The notes under the pieces: generated by a model | The model's database searches: none | What the model was told of the DNA's origin: nothing | Seen by the model: the letters and a program-made list of their open reading frames with translations, nothing else | Made by a program: the position numbers and the translations under genes | Shown here: piece by piece, positions 33,770-60,292 of the stretch | How the letters are laid out: every line of letters begins with the position of its first letter | Numbering within the stretch: position 1 is the stretch's first letter | Assembly (NCBI RefSeq): GCF_033807715.1 | Contig: NC_084590.1 | Location: forward strand, 8,322,327 to 8,386,326 | Direction of reading: 5' to 3' | Length of the DNA: 64,000 nucleotides | Source: Cololabis saira | Taxonomy: Eukaryota; Chordata; Actinopteri; Beloniformes; Belonidae

Positions 33770-34510
33770 ACTGCGGCTGCGCCGCTGAGCCGCTGCGCGG
33801 ACACTTCCCGCGAGACTTGGCGGCCCCGTCCTCGCGAGACTCCTTGCAGCTGCTCTGTTTTCAGACGGCAGTCGGCGACCACGTGGGTGCGATCACAGCT
33901 CCTGTTCCCGGAGAGAGCGGAGTCCTGCGCGGGTCGACTGTCACCGTGGCGGCTCCGAGGACCCTGAACTACCGTGAGTACCGGGGGGGGCCCGCGGCCT
34001 GAAGGTGATCCCGGCTGGAGCGCGGCCCCGCGGGCCCGCGGGGGCGCGCTCCAGCCGGGATCACCTTCAGGTCGCCTCCACGCGTGCAGGACAGTGTCAT
34101 TGACGAGGCTGCTAGCCGCGGCTAACGGGGCCCGGCTCGGCCGTGCAGGGGGGGTACCGGGGGGCTCGGTTCTGCTCGGCGTGCATGCCCCCGGTCCGGG
34201 GCTGACGGTGGCAGGTGTGTGCGCGCTCCCGCGGGCCGGATAACGGGCTAGCGGGGCTAGCAGGGCCGCGGCCCACCTGACGTCCTCTGACCCCGGCGGG
34301 ACACGTGGGTGTCCGTGGAGTCACCGTGGACTCCCAGAACACGAGGCCGCCCCCCCACCACCACCGGGCCCGGGGGCGAGCCGCGGGGCCGCGCAGCGGC
34401 ACGCTAATAACGGGGTTTCTAATACATAACTGGGGGTTCCCACGCTGCCGGGGGTCCTTGAACGCAGCACGGCGGCGCTCCTGGAACCGTTCCTTCAAAC
34501 AGGGATGAGT
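33770..34510 (+). promoter_or_regulatory. AKAP1: CpG island with putative AKAP1 promoter and non-coding exon 1
   Basis: The most CpG-dense stretch of the window. It holds CCCGCGAGAC (33,807) and CCTCGCGAGAC (33,830), close to the TCTCGCGAGA element of vertebrate CpG-island promoters, and an E-box CACGTG (33,880). A good donor, ACC/GTGAGT, ends a possible non-coding first exon at 33,973. The next plausible acceptor for a + strand gene is at AKAP1 exon 2, 11 kb downstream. Assignment to AKAP1 is by position and strand; the transcription start cannot be set from sequence. Confidence 0.6.
33998..34071. repeat. 74-bp spacerless palindrome, one mismatch
   Basis: Centred between 34,034 and 34,035. 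Arms start CCTGAAGGTGATCCCGGCTG and pair to the last base except for one position (34,025/34,044). It starts 24 bp after the exon 1 donor. Confidence 0.95.
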
Positions 34511-34864
34511 TTCTCCTTAAAGGTTCCTGGAAGTCCTGGACAGGGCTGGGATTTCAATGTTGTGTTTTCAAGGCCTGAAAAGTGCTTGAATTTTAGTTTT
34601 AAGTGCTTGAAATTATAACTCTGTCTTGCACAAAATTGAGATCAGACTGTATAGTTTAGTTATTACAAGGAGAAATGAAATCAGTAAGCAGGGTTCCTAC
34701 AGGTGCTTGAAATCCTTGAAAGTGCTTGAATTTCAATGTTGTGCTTTCAAGGCCTGAAAAGTGCTTGAAATTATAACTGTCTTTCACAAAATTGGGATCA
34801 GACTGTATACAGGGTTCCTACACCTTTTTCAAGGTCAAATTCAAGCACTTTCAAGGGTCATTTC
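34511..34864. repeat. fish interspersed repeat with AGGGTTCCTAC motif, left part
   Basis: Repeated AAGTGCTTGAAATTATAACT and CAGGGTTCCTACAGGTGCTT modules that recur at 36,110-36,590, the latter ending in GTAGGAACCCTGT. The repeat is split by the hAT at 34,865. Confidence 0.7.
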
Positions 34865-35947
34865 TAGGGCTACAACTAACGATTATTTTAATAATCGATT
34901 AATCGATGAATCGGATACAAAAAACAAAAAAACATTAAATTCCAACCATTTATTCGAAAACAGAACTAACATTGCACATTCACAGGGCAGATAATCTTCA
35001 GAAAGTTCACAAACAGGTTGCTCCTTGAACATCCCAAGCTTTTAAAGTATTGATAAAAAAAAAACACGAAATGGACTAACACAGAAAAAACATACACATG
35101 TATGCTTTACATCTGCCAAATATATAAAAATAAAGTGCACAAAAGAGGTATACTTTGTTTAAAAGGGACCTGGGCTGTCAGAACAATAAATAAATTATGA
35201 AAAATACAAATCAGAAACAGGATTTGTTTGAACATTACAATTTGTTCTCTCACTGCCTTCACTCAAAAAAAACTAAGGATCTTACCAAGAAGTTTTCTTA
35301 TTTCTAACCTAAAAATGCCATTACACCTGATAACACACATCACTTATAAGGTTAGGTGTTTTTCCCACGTGTTTCAATTGAACTTTAATTTGTGTCAAGC
35401 AAATTTTAAGTTCTAGTTAAGTTTTAAGTCTTTATAAAATTTTTAGTTTTGGCAGTGTTCAAAATAAAATTATGAGACCTGCTGTATTGGAGCACATTTT
35501 CTTTTAGTTAAAACTGTAGCGGGAACAGATGTTTAGAGGAACCTATGTATGTACCAGGTTAGAGGGGGAACATATAGGAGAACGGACCACAAGAATATAG
35601 CGTGGATTAAAAATAAAAGTTAAGCACTGAGCTACATGTGTCTCCCATCTGGGCCATTGCAGACTGCAAAGCATGGCATGTTACTAAAACCAAACAAATT
35701 TGCGCGCCTTTTCTTCTTCTTTTACGTGCGCTGCGCCGCATTAAATGTAGTCCGGGCGAAATACCTGCTTTGAGCTGGCAAAGCACCAGCTCCTCTACTT
35801 CCGCTCCGCGCTCAACTCAACTTCAGCTTCGCGACTTAGTGAGTGACGTAATAATCGCGCGACACAACGAATCGATAATGGAATTCGTTGCCAACGCTTT
35901 TAATAATCGATTTTTATTGATTTTATCGATTCGTTGTTGCAGCCCTA
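34865..35947. mobile_element. hAT element (TAGGGCTRCAACTAACG), perfect 8-bp TSD
   Basis: Ends TAGGGCTACAACTAACG and CGTTGTTGCAGCCCTA, with subterminal AATCGATTAATCG / CGATTTTTATTGA. TSD GTCATTTC at 34,857-34,864 and 35,948-35,955. Its interior (TAACACACATCACTTA and flanking) matches the element at 46,729. No transposase. Confidence 0.9.
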
Positions 35948-36800
35948 GTCATTTCAAGCACCTTATCGCTGGGGTAAAATATCTACAGGAATATATATAC
36001 TCATTATTTTTTCCGCTTTTTATCACAATTATGTACATTGTATAGTGCTGTAAACATCTAGTTATGTTTCATCTTACTCATTTTATTTCTCCTTGTAATA
36101 ACTAAACTATACACAGGGTTCCTACGGGTGCTGGAAGTCCTGGAAAGTGCTCGAATTTAAATGTTGTGTTTTCAAGGCCTGAAAAGTGCTTGAATTTTAG
36201 CTTAAGTGCTTGAAATTATAACTCTGTGTCTTTCCCAAAATTGGGATCGGACTGTATAGTTTAGTTATTACAAGGAGAAATAAAATCAGTAAGGTGAAAC
36301 ATAACTAGTTTACAGCATGATACAATGTACATAATTGTGATAAAAAGCGGAAAAAAATCATTGGAGTATATATATATATATATTCCTGTAGATATTTGAC
36401 CCCAGTGATAAGGTGCTTGAAGATTTTGAAAATGGCCCTTGAAAGTGCTTGAATTTGACCTTGAAAAATCTGAATCAGAAATAAGTTTAATGCCAAGTTT
36501 GTTTCACACACACAAGGAATTTGTTGTGGTGATTGGTGCAATACAAAGAACAAATATAATGAAAAGAGAAAATGTGTAGGAACCCTGTTTTAAGCTCGAG
36601 ACAGGTTTTATTTTCTCGTTTTTCAGCTCAAGACGGGTTTTATTTTCTCTTTCAGCTTGAGGCAGGTTTTATTATTTTTAAGCTCGATGCAGATTTGATG
36701 TTTTTCTTTTTGAGCTCCAGAGAGGCTTTTTTTTTTTTTTAAAGCTCCAGAGATGTCCTTACGTTCTTCTTTTTAAGCTCTGGAGGGTTTTTCCAGGTAG
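35948..36800. repeat. fish interspersed repeat, right part, and degenerate ~35-bp tandem
   Basis: 35,948-36,590 continues the AGGGTTCCTAC repeat. 36,590-36,790 holds six or so degenerate units of AAGCTCGAGACAGGTTTTATT type. Confidence 0.65.
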
Positions 36801-37824
36801 AGTAGTGTCACTTTTAGCAACATGGGGTTACCTTGAGGAAGTGTCTTCTAGTTCTGGTGGTGTCTCGTCCATCTGTGGACTAAAAGTAACCAAAGTAACT
36901 TTGGACCGGTTTCCTGGAGGACTCTGGGATGAAGGAGCACGCTCACAGAGACCTTAAAGTCTATACTCGTATCAATCGGTTTTACTTTCATTGTGACTAA
37001 AACTCTGGGTGGATGAGATCCTGCAGTCTTTATCCTGTGTCCTCAGTTAGTCCTCCCTCTGCTCCCCGCTCACTCTGCTGTTATTGGTTCCCTTCCTGAA
37101 CAAATCAGGCGTGTTGCTGCCAGTAGACGGTTCGGGGAGGTTTGTTTGAACGTAGTCTCGTCTAAGGGGGCGGGGCTGGTCTTCAATCAGCCTTTGTAAA
37201 GACTGTTGTTCTGTACAACCTTTTATTTACTGATTAAATTAATGATGAGTTTCTTAAAAGGACTGGTGACTGAAAACTGGATCTCTGGCAGTTTTAAGCT
37301 GGTTTTGAACCCGTGACAGTCGTGTTAAAGTGGTGTGTTGAAGATAATCCCTGTCCCCACAGTAGCACCCGTTGTCCCCTCAAACCTGTGGTGTGTCTGC
37401 AGAGCTGTTGGGAGACTTGAGACAACATGGTATCCCAGAATGCATTTCTGATATGTCCATAGAGATGGTTGGTTGGGGTTTTATAACGAGAAGTCCTTCT
37501 GGATCTACTGACAGCGGCCCATGAACCCGGTCACGTCAGTTGGTCTTAGATCTTCGTTTGTTCTTATTATACATTTCAATTATTAGTTGCCATTGAGAAT
37601 ACTGAAGGTGACGCTTCAAGCAGTGAAAGAAAGGACACGCAGTCAGCGACGTAGTGCACGTCTGAACCAGTGAGTTCTAAACGGGGAGTTCTTGAAGGCG
37701 GACATTCTGAGTTCTGGATGCGTAGTTGGAGGTCGGCCGTAGTGACCTGGAGGTACAGGTGGGGGTGTTGACGACCCTGAATGTGAAGAGCATCACCTCG
37801 TATCTGGAGGGTCGCCCATGAACC
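36801..37824. other. AKAP1 intron 1, no feature recognised
   Basis: Unique-looking sequence with no exon-like frame or element ends. Confidence 0.5.
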
Positions 37825-37832
37825 TGCTACCG

Positions 37833-38056
37833 CAGGGGTGTCGGACTCCAGTCCTCGAGGGCCGCATTCCTGCATGTTTCAGATGTTTCCCTGCTTCAGC
37901 ACACCGTGATAAAAGGAGCTGTGACACCAACAGAGCTGTCCAGACCTTGATGACAAGCTGGTGACGACCATTAATTTGAATCAGGTGTGTTGATGCAAGG
38001 AGACATCTAAAACATGCAGGATTGCGGCCCTCGAGAACTGGAGTCTGAGACCCCTG
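37833..38056. mobile_element. hAT/Charlie-like MITE, 8-bp TSD
   Basis: Ends CAGGGGTGTCGGACTCCAG and CTGGAGTCTGAGACCCCTG. Flanks TGCTACCG and TGCTAACG, one mismatch in 8. Related to the element at 43,395. Confidence 0.88.
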
Positions 38057-38406
38057 TGCTAACGGATGGAAGCACAGTTTCAGGAGCTCAGCAGTCCAGT
38101 CTTGGGTCGGAGCCATCGTCAGATTTAGGTGGGGTGAGAAGGTCCAGGCCGAAGCGCTAGGCCTCATGTGGGCTCGGTAGGACCGAAGGATCCAGAGAGA
38201 GACACCGCCACAGTCCAAACATCCACTAAACAACCTGACAGGATTGGAAGCAGAAACCTGAGCGCCAACGCCACACCAGGCTTGAGTTTTGGTAGGAACC
38301 CTGAGACCGGTCGTAGTGACTCAGGCAGAGGAGAAAAGCATGCTGGGATGCAACGGTCCTACAGGGGACTTGGACGTCTCCATCAACCGTTCACCTCCGT
38401 TACGAG
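38057..38406. other. AKAP1 intron 1, no feature recognised
   Basis: About 350 bp between two hAT elements with no recognisable exon or repeat. Confidence 0.5.
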
Positions 38407-39200
38407 TAGGGATGTCCCGATCTGATCACGTGATCGGTAATCAGGCCCGATCACGTTGTTTCAGACTTGATCGAAGTCGGGCGTTTCATCCTGATCAGGG
38501 ATTGGATATATATTCTCATTATTTTGATCAGCGCATCAAACAAACTATGGAAAAAATGCTAATCAACTGGTATCAGCAAGCAACGCGTCCACGTAATTTT
38601 GTGCGACAACGCTGCTAATATGAAGCACGTTATGGGTGAGGTGGAGATGCGGAGTGTGGGATGTGTCAGGTGATCTGCACATGTGCAAAGCGGTGTTACA
38701 TCGGAGGCAAATAAGTAAAAGTTAAGTTACAACGGTGACTGAAAACCGAACGAAGCTGGCGTCTGCGTTGTCTTCCTAAACTGAGCGTTCAGAAGCCACA
38801 GGCAGTGCCGACTTTGCATGCATGAGGGCAGTGTGAGGGACATCCCGCTACCGCGAGGAAGATTGTAGGCCCTTCAAAACACCAACATTTTATTCTTTAA
38901 GCCAGTTGAGCTGCTGTTTTTATTCAAATTTGTTTAAATTGGCACTTATTACTAATTAATAGTTGCACTATTAATTGATTGTTCAAGCTACCTCAAAGAG
39001 AACTGCACTGTTTAAATGCTAAATGATAAAATAAGAATAAAATAAAAATGAGGGACAACTGGATCTGTTTGTTTTGCATTTGATCATCTTTTTAATGTGT
39101 TATGAAAGTATTGGATCAGGACTTGGTATCGGCAGATACTCAAAATCAAATGACTCTGAATCGGATCGAGGCCAAAAAAAACCTGATCGGGACATCCCTA
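38407..39200. mobile_element. hAT element (TAGGGATGTCCCGATC), 8-bp TSD
   Basis: Ends TAGGGATGTCCCGATCTG and GATCGGGACATCCCTA. Flanks GTTACGAG (38,399-38,406) and GTCACGAG (39,201-39,208). Subterminal GATCAGG repeats. No transposase. Confidence 0.88.
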
Positions 39201-39739
39201 GTCACGAGTGAGTTATTTCTGTGGTCGTAGAGCGTTGTGGGTTGTTTTTCTGCAAAGATGCTCAACTGTTCAAACTGGAGTCTTGGGGATTGATGTGAAG
39301 CTCCTTCAGCCTCCAGTGCTCTTGGATGAAGACTGGAATTTCTGAGCGCCAGGCCTGTTCACACATGGTGAGAGGTCTGTGTTTGTATCGTGGTCTCTGT
39401 AGTCCACCAACTGGAGAGTAAATGTTCCTGAGAGACTGAAACCCAACAACTCCCTTCAGAAACCAGAACCTGGATCATAAGCGGGGGCCGCTGACTAATT
39501 GTCAAAGATCCAAAAGAGCAGATGTATTAGTGATCCGTTACCTGGAGAACTAAGAGTTCTATGTACATATGACTGATACCTGGTTAGTCGGTGGACTACA
39601 GCTGGTATACTGCGGTTGGCGTTCTAGCGTACTGCAGACGTGTCCCGAAGCGTCACTGATGTCAAAGTTAATTTTTTACTTTTGTCAGAGGACTAATACG
39701 GCTGATATCAGCGTTGGCTGGTTGTTTACTCAGGTGAAT

Positions 39740-40060
39740 GTTCTTTAAACTGCGCCCCCTCTTGCAAAAAACACCCTTCAACTTCTGGTGAGGGCAGCGG
39801 GCGAGGCCCCTAGGATCGTTGAGGACCCCTTCACGCTCCCACGCCAGCTCCCTGCCTTCAGGGAGAAGGTTCTGCAGGATCCGGAGGATCCACAAGACAG
39901 CCGAACAGCTTGGTCCGCCAGGCTGTCGGGATGCTGAACTCTTATCCGCCCCGTCCCCCCTCTGGCCCCTCCCTCCGGACTGTAAATATTGTAAAAACGT
40001 CCAACGGCAGTTTGCCCTCGCTGCTGCTGCACAACTTCACACACCCGGAACTCTGGAGCT
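39740..40060 (+). mobile_element. probable CR1-like LINE C-terminal fragment
   Basis: One frame gives SSLPSGRRFCRIRRI followed by KTAEQL, resembling the LPSGRRFR...K motif at the end of CR1-group LINE polyproteins. Short and degenerate. 39,209-39,740 to its left shows nothing. Confidence 0.4.
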
Positions 40061-40070
40061 GTCTGGCCCT

Positions 40071-40461
40071 TGGCGCTTTTACACTAGTACCTACTCAGCT
40101 CGACTCTACTCACACTCGTTTTTTTTCAATACCCAAATGAGAAGTAGGAGGTTGGAGAAGCTGCTGTGACGTATTTGATTGTGTGATCTAAACAGAGAAG
40201 ACAACACTAAAGATGTAGAACCTGGAGGAGATGATAGATGTGCTGCTGGGTCTGTGGCTTGTGTTTAATATCAAGTTAAAAAATGAAAGTGAAACACTTT
40301 ATAATAATTTTTTTTTATCTCGGCGCTGCTGGAAGCTGCAAGCAGCTATGAAGTGACAGAGCTCCTGGTATATCTGGTCGTTCCTTATCTCCGTCTAGAT
40401 CCCTTTTTTAATTCTCTCCTCAGCACCAGGTTTTTTTTACCAGGTTAGTGGAAAAGCGCCA
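40071..40461. mobile_element. MITE with TGGCGCTTTT inverted termini, copy 1
   Basis: Ends TGGCGCTTTTACACTAGTACC and GTTAGTGGAAAAGCGCCA. The interior segment (GTATATCTGGTCGTTCCTTATC...) reappears inverted in the copy at 49,824. Confidence 0.8.
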
Positions 40462-41414
40462 TTACTTTTCTCACCCGGTGTGTCTTGGACATTTTATCAT
40501 CAGGTGTCCCGGAGTTGGACGGGCCGGAATGGCATTGAGCCCTGACGCAGCGTTGATTTTGAAACGAGTGAAGGGAAACACGCATATGACCGTTGTTTTA
40601 CTGAACCTCTCGATTGAAACCGCACTAAATGAAAAGCTCTATGAAAAAGGAGAGATTAGTTTTCATGTAGAATCAAGCAGCAGCAGAAGAAGAAACAACG
40701 ACCTTTCTAGCTTCATGGGCGGGACATTCAGCGTTGGCGAGTAGCAACGACCCACCTGCAGCTTATTCTGGTTGCTGGTCTGGATTGTGCGGTGTGGTCG
40801 TGTCCTCCCGTTGCTCTGGTCCTGCCAGACCTGCTGCGGTGCTGATGAGGGCTGGACATCCTCCTCTGGGACACACATGGACCCGGAGCTGAGAGTTTTC
40901 TGTCCCGCTGCACAAACGCAGTTCCGCTGTTCCGGGCAGCTGGGAACCCCAGGAACTTTGGTCACGAGAGGTCCGGCCCTGTCTTGCCGCCCACCTGGGA
41001 GCTGGAGTTGAGGGCCCGAGGGTTGAGCAGCTGCTGTCCGACCTTGGTGAAGGTGAACGGGTTCTCCCGCTCCCGGAGGTGGAGTTTGGACTTCCCGTCT
41101 CTATCAGATGTGCGTTGGAGCACTTTCCCCTCAGTCACGGCTGCAGGTTCCAGGTCAGCTGGCTGGTGTGGTTCCTGGTGGGGTTCTCGGGTCCAGCAGG
41201 GGTCCTCCTGCAGAGTTTAAAAGGAACTGCTTCTGCAGTCATTGGTATGTAGCATGTAACCATGGCAACTGCTACACGACCAGAAACTGGTAAAGGGCCT
41301 GCTGTTGGGCCTGTTCAGCAGGAAGTTCACCAAAAATTTTAAGCGTTGGAAAGCTTCTGATGGATTTACTTAAGTTAATAATAATGCAATCACATACCAA
41401 CCACAACATTATTA
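40462..41414. other. AKAP1 intron 1, no feature recognised
   Basis: GC-rich at 40,740-41,200 with short open frames on both strands, none with a recognisable domain or flanked by convincing splice sites. Confidence 0.45.
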
Positions 41415-41422
41415 ATGAAAAC

Positions 41423-42408
41423 TAGTGATGCACCGAAATGAAAATTTGTGGCCGAAACGAAAATAATAATAAACACTTGGCCGAATACCGATCATGGTTC
41501 TTCGCAGTTTTTCATTTATTTTGCCAATTTTTTCACCATTGCATAAATCAAATAAATTTGATTTAGGCATGCTTTTAAAAGAAAAAAATCTTTTACAAAA
41601 TTACAAGGTAGAAAACATTTGTTGAACATAAAAAACTGAACATTTTTTAATTTCCCAGCATTTCTTAAATATTCCAGCAGACATTTTACCAGCAAAGAAC
41701 AATAAAATAAATAAATTAGCAAAATACATTTTTTGGCCATCTTTGAGCTTACGTTAGGCTTAACTGACTGAACATTGTAACATAGGCCTTAAAACAATAA
41801 AAATGCATTAAAGCGCTCAGGGTTTTTTATCATTTCAAATGATAAATCAAACTTGTAGTGCTGAAAGACTTTGCAGATGTGCCCCCTCTAGATATTTGAG
41901 CAGAACATTCATTGCAAACAGCCATTCTTTTATTATTCTTTGCCACTCTAAAATACTTCCACACTGCTGACATGTTTGCACCGCACCACTTCACTCCACG
42001 CTCTTCGCTGTTTGATTTCCTCATCTAAACGCACCTGTAATAGATTGATTTATGTTGGTTTGGTTCCACCTGCTGGTGAATGTTAGGTAGAATTCTTATA
42101 TGGTTAGTTTTTGGTTGGCCAACGATTTATGTGGTGCGCAACCATTACGGGAGCGTTATGTGGTTAGTTTTTGGTTGGCCAACTATTTATGTGGTGCGCA
42201 ACCATTACGGGAGCGTTATGTGGTTAGTTTTTGGTTGGCCAACTATTTATGTGGTGCGCAACAGTTACGGAGCGGCCAGTCTATTTATATTACAACGCCG
42301 TTATTAATTGTTCGGTTTTTTTCCCACTTATTCCACCGAACACCGAAAGTGTTTTTTTGCCATTTTCGGCCGAACAATTTCGGTTACCGAACAATCGGTG
42401 CATCACTA
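41423..42408 (-). mobile_element. hAT element with BED zinc-finger remnant, perfect 8-bp TSD
   Basis: Ends TAGTGATGCACCGAAATG and CAATCGGTGCATCACTA. TSD ATGAAAAC at 41,415-41,422 and 42,409-42,416. A minus-strand frame near the middle encodes a BED-type finger. A 60-bp unit (TTTTTGGTTGGCCAAC...GGTGCGCAAC) is tandemly repeated three times at 42,101-42,270. Confidence 0.9.
41830..42024 (-). pseudogene. BED-type zinc finger, transposase N-terminal remnant
   Basis: 64 codons containing SAVWKYFRV and VCNECS, then TSLIYHLK. The aromatic W/F pair and CxxC are those of BED fingers, which bind the ends of hAT elements. The reading stops within the finger (the last H is near the left end) and no catalytic DDE region follows. 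Confidence 0.75.
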
Positions 42409-42416
42409 ATGAAAAC

Positions 42417-43374
42417 TCTTTAAAAATCTTTAAAACTTCGGTGTCTCTATTGCAGCATCTGTGTTTTTATGTTGCTGGGACTGGTGTGTGTTAGAGGTTT
42501 GGAGACCGTCTGGTTTTAGAAGAGTTCAGAGTCGGCCTGGTCGTCCACACAGAACAAGTAGTGTGGTTGAAAACATCTGCTCGTGTTGCCTCAACTACCA
42601 CAAACACTCGTGCAGAGCTGTCCAGCTGCTGGAATAACTTGGTTGGTGGCTGAGTGTAAAACCGCAGATGTCTGTCGACCGGTGGGAAACCTTTTCTAGT
42701 CGCGTCTACCGCTGCATGACATACATTTCACTCAATGTTGTCCTTCTACCGCCTCACGGCTCAGGTTTATTTTATTATTGTAAACTAAAATAACCACAGT
42801 TGTTATACTTTTTTTAATTGGCTTTCTTTTTATGTCAGTTAACAGTCACTTAACCCTTTCTTTCAGTTTTCTGTAAATGGTTCCAGCAGCTGGAAAACCC
42901 CTGCTGCTTGTAGCTCCGTAAGATTTATTCCATTTAATAGTTTTTTCTTTAACATTTTGTTGTATATTTTTCTGTTGCAGCCAATTTCAGGACGCACCGA
43001 CATAATTCTGTTAAATGCTTTCGTAGTTTGCGACAAGTACTCTGGGGAAACACAGCCCTTTTCGTTCTCCTGGTCTCTCGTCCGTATCAACTAAAACTGC
43101 CACAGCAACTTTAGACTGGCGTCCTGGGCGACGACATAGCAAAGCAGCAAGGCAGTGACAGGCTTTTGACAGTCGTCGTTACCTGGTCTGCGGGACAGGT
43201 AGACGTTGTCCCGGTCCCTGGGCTGCGGGACAGGTTGAACTCTGCCTGACACCTCTTTCATGAAATCCAAAATACTACCACAACATCATGACCCAGTTAA
43301 ACCAGCCAATCAGTTTCAAGCCGTCATCAGCATCAGAACCTGCAACCTTTGACGTTTACTAACTGCGTTAAGCC
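42417..43374. other. AKAP1 intron 1, no confident feature
   Basis: A 75-codon minus-strand frame at 43,090-42,863 may be a LINE fragment (an SYKxMLKKKLLN-like run), but I cannot place it. Confidence 0.35.
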
Positions 43375-44038
43375 TGAATTATGGTTCCGCGTTAAAGGGG
43401 TAGGCAATTCCGGTCCTCGAGGGCCGGTGTCCTGCATGTTTTAGATGTTTCCCTGCTTTAACACACCTGATTCTAATTAATCATCGTCATCAGCTTGTCA
43501 TCCAGGGCTGCACAATTCTGTTAATGACACTGGTACTTTTATCACGGTGTGCTGAAGCAGGGTAACATCTAAGACATGCAGGACACCGGCCCTCAAGGAC
43601 CGGAATTGCCTACCCCTGGCCTACGCTGTAGGGTACGCAGCGACGCGCACTATACGCCGTAGCCTGACCTGTACCTCCCAAAAATTGTAACTACGTGTCA
43701 AAGCAATGCAGACCCAACGCAGACCGAGAGGGCTGTGATTGGTTTGCTTGGCAACGCATTTCCGGTTCATGAAGCAGTCGTGAACTTTCAGTGCTCTTTT
43801 CTTTGTGTGTATGTGATGTTTTTTTCTTTGTTTTGTTTTTTTAATAGTTGTCCTTATCTCTTTTGATTCCCCGGAAAAGCCGGAAACTAACTAACTAAAC
43901 AAAGTATCAACTAGCGTTCGCGGGGGGTATTGTACTGTGGCGAAATGGAGTGACGGAGAAGTCCGAAGGATTCACGACGGCGTCACGGCAACGGCGTAGG
44001 CTCTGCGTTGGTTTAACGCAGAACCTTAATTCAGGATT
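43375..44038. mobile_element. hairpin repeat family H, expanded copy 2 with nested MITE
   Basis: Outer arms GCCTGAATTATGGTTCCGCG and ACGCAGAACCTTAATTCAGG with GCCTACGCTGTAGGGTACGC modules inside. 43,395-43,618 is a nested palindromic MITE: arms GGGGTAGGCAATTCCGGTCC and GGACCGGAATTGCCTACCCC, related to 37,833-38,056. Confidence 0.75.
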
Positions 44039-44039
44039 T

Positions 44040-44690
44040 ACAGTAATCCCTCATTTTTCTAGGCGGTTACGTTCCAAAAAGAACCCGTGATAAGTGAAAT
44101 CTGCGAAATGGCAACCTTTTTTTTTTTTTTTACACAATTATTATACAAGGCTTCAAATTGCACAGATCAGCCCCGTCCCACCGCAACCCGATTAATTGAA
44201 TTTGAATGGGAGAAAATAAAAAATGATTATTAAAAAAAGTACAATAAGTACAGTAGGACAAATTGTGACTGGCGTGTAGTTCTCTGCTCTTCTGATGCTG
44301 CTGCATCCTGACTCGCTCTGTAGCGTCTTTTTCTCCTAAAACCGCGGTGCAGGTGTGTTTTTTCCAGAGAAGAACATAGTTATGGGTCGTTGTTGTCGCT
44401 CTTTTTTTTCTTCTGGGCAAAAAGATTCTTATAAACCGACATGCCACCATGGATTATATCTGAGAACTGTAATGAACGATTCATCAAAGGCTCCCGTTCT
44501 TGAGCTGCTGCTGAAGCTCATTGGCCGTTCTCATCATTGTTGCTAAGAGACCAACGTTATTGACACACGAAGTGAAGAAGCGGGGAGACTGTGTAGCCAA
44601 TCAGAATGCAGAACACGATGCACAATGCAAATCTGTGAAGCAGCGAGACGTGAAAGGTGAACCGCATTAAAGCAAGGGATTAATGTATTT
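44040..44690. mobile_element. probable pogo/Tc1-type MITE (CAGTAATCCCT end)
   Basis: Left end CAGTAATCCCTCATTTTTC after a TTA, right end near GCAAGGGATTAATGTA. The termini are only partly inverted, so the limits are approximate. Non-coding. Confidence 0.45.
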
Positions 44691-44939
44691 TAACTCAAGT
44701 TTTCTTGGTCAGCCTGTCAAATTTCTGGGGAAAATGAAAACAAACTTCTGTTCCATCAGAGCTGGAGGAGTTTCGCTTAAAGATTTATTTTGATCAACAG
44801 GCGTGAAAGTTTTTTTTTTCTTTAATACAGGCTGAAATCTGAAAGACACATTTCCTTGCTCTAGTGAGAGACTGTCGTCCTGAGCTCATGGTCACCTGTG
44901 TTTGTGTGTTGCAGGTGTGGCTGCAGGTGTGTCGAGGAA

Positions 44940-59441
<14,502 letters not shown>

Positions 59442-60250
59442 GCTCCATCTCTGACCCTCGTGGGTCCACATCGTCCTGGAGACCTCCTGCCACACCCGGG
59501 TCCCAGAAGATCTTTTTTTTTTTTTTTTTTTTTTCCCCTCCTCTTTGACAGAAACAAATCTTGTGTCCAAGAACTTTCTGGAAGGTAGTACTGCTTGTGA
59601 TCAGGGCAGATCGTCTCTCCTCGTCCTCTCAGACGAACAAAGACGTTATATACTTTTAAAGAAAGAAGTCTGTCGGAAATTCAAGGCTCATTGCTATTTT
59701 TTTTTTACCCGCCACCATGATACCGTCTGGATCGTCCTGCTGCAGGGGCCGATGGACGGACCCGTCTGTACGGCCGTCCACCCGGACTCTGGTCCAGGGG
59801 GGGTGGGGGCGCACTGCCCCTCCCCCCCCCCTGCTGCTCCACCTCAGAGTAGCAGTGATGACGTCACACACGTGCACTGGAACCGTTGTTTTGTTTTTTG
59901 TTTTTTTTATCTGGCTGTTGGAGATGCTGCAGTAAGGTCACTTCCTGTTTCTGACCCTCCTCCAGCACCTGGAGGGGAGGGGGCCGCCAGCAATCTGGGG
60001 GGTCAGGAAGGTCTGCTGCTCATTAGACGATGAAACACTAACAGATGAACCTGCGGAGGGTTTGACTACAACACTGACAAGTCCGGCTGCTCCCATGTGG
60101 ACTCAACCTGCAGCAACACGCCTGGAAACAGCTGACACTACTGAGGACTCCGCCTCCTCTGACTGAAACACCTGAGGGCGGGGCCGAGCCCAGAGAACAG
60201 GACGGTCCATCATTTCAGTCTCTTGTCCAAGGAACAAGGCAGCTGTGTGT

Positions 60251-60292
<42 letters not shown>

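Noticed and set aside
33974..34508. Open frames on both strands of the CpG island
   Set aside because: GC-rich DNA has few stops; frames span a donor site and a palindrome and show no domain.
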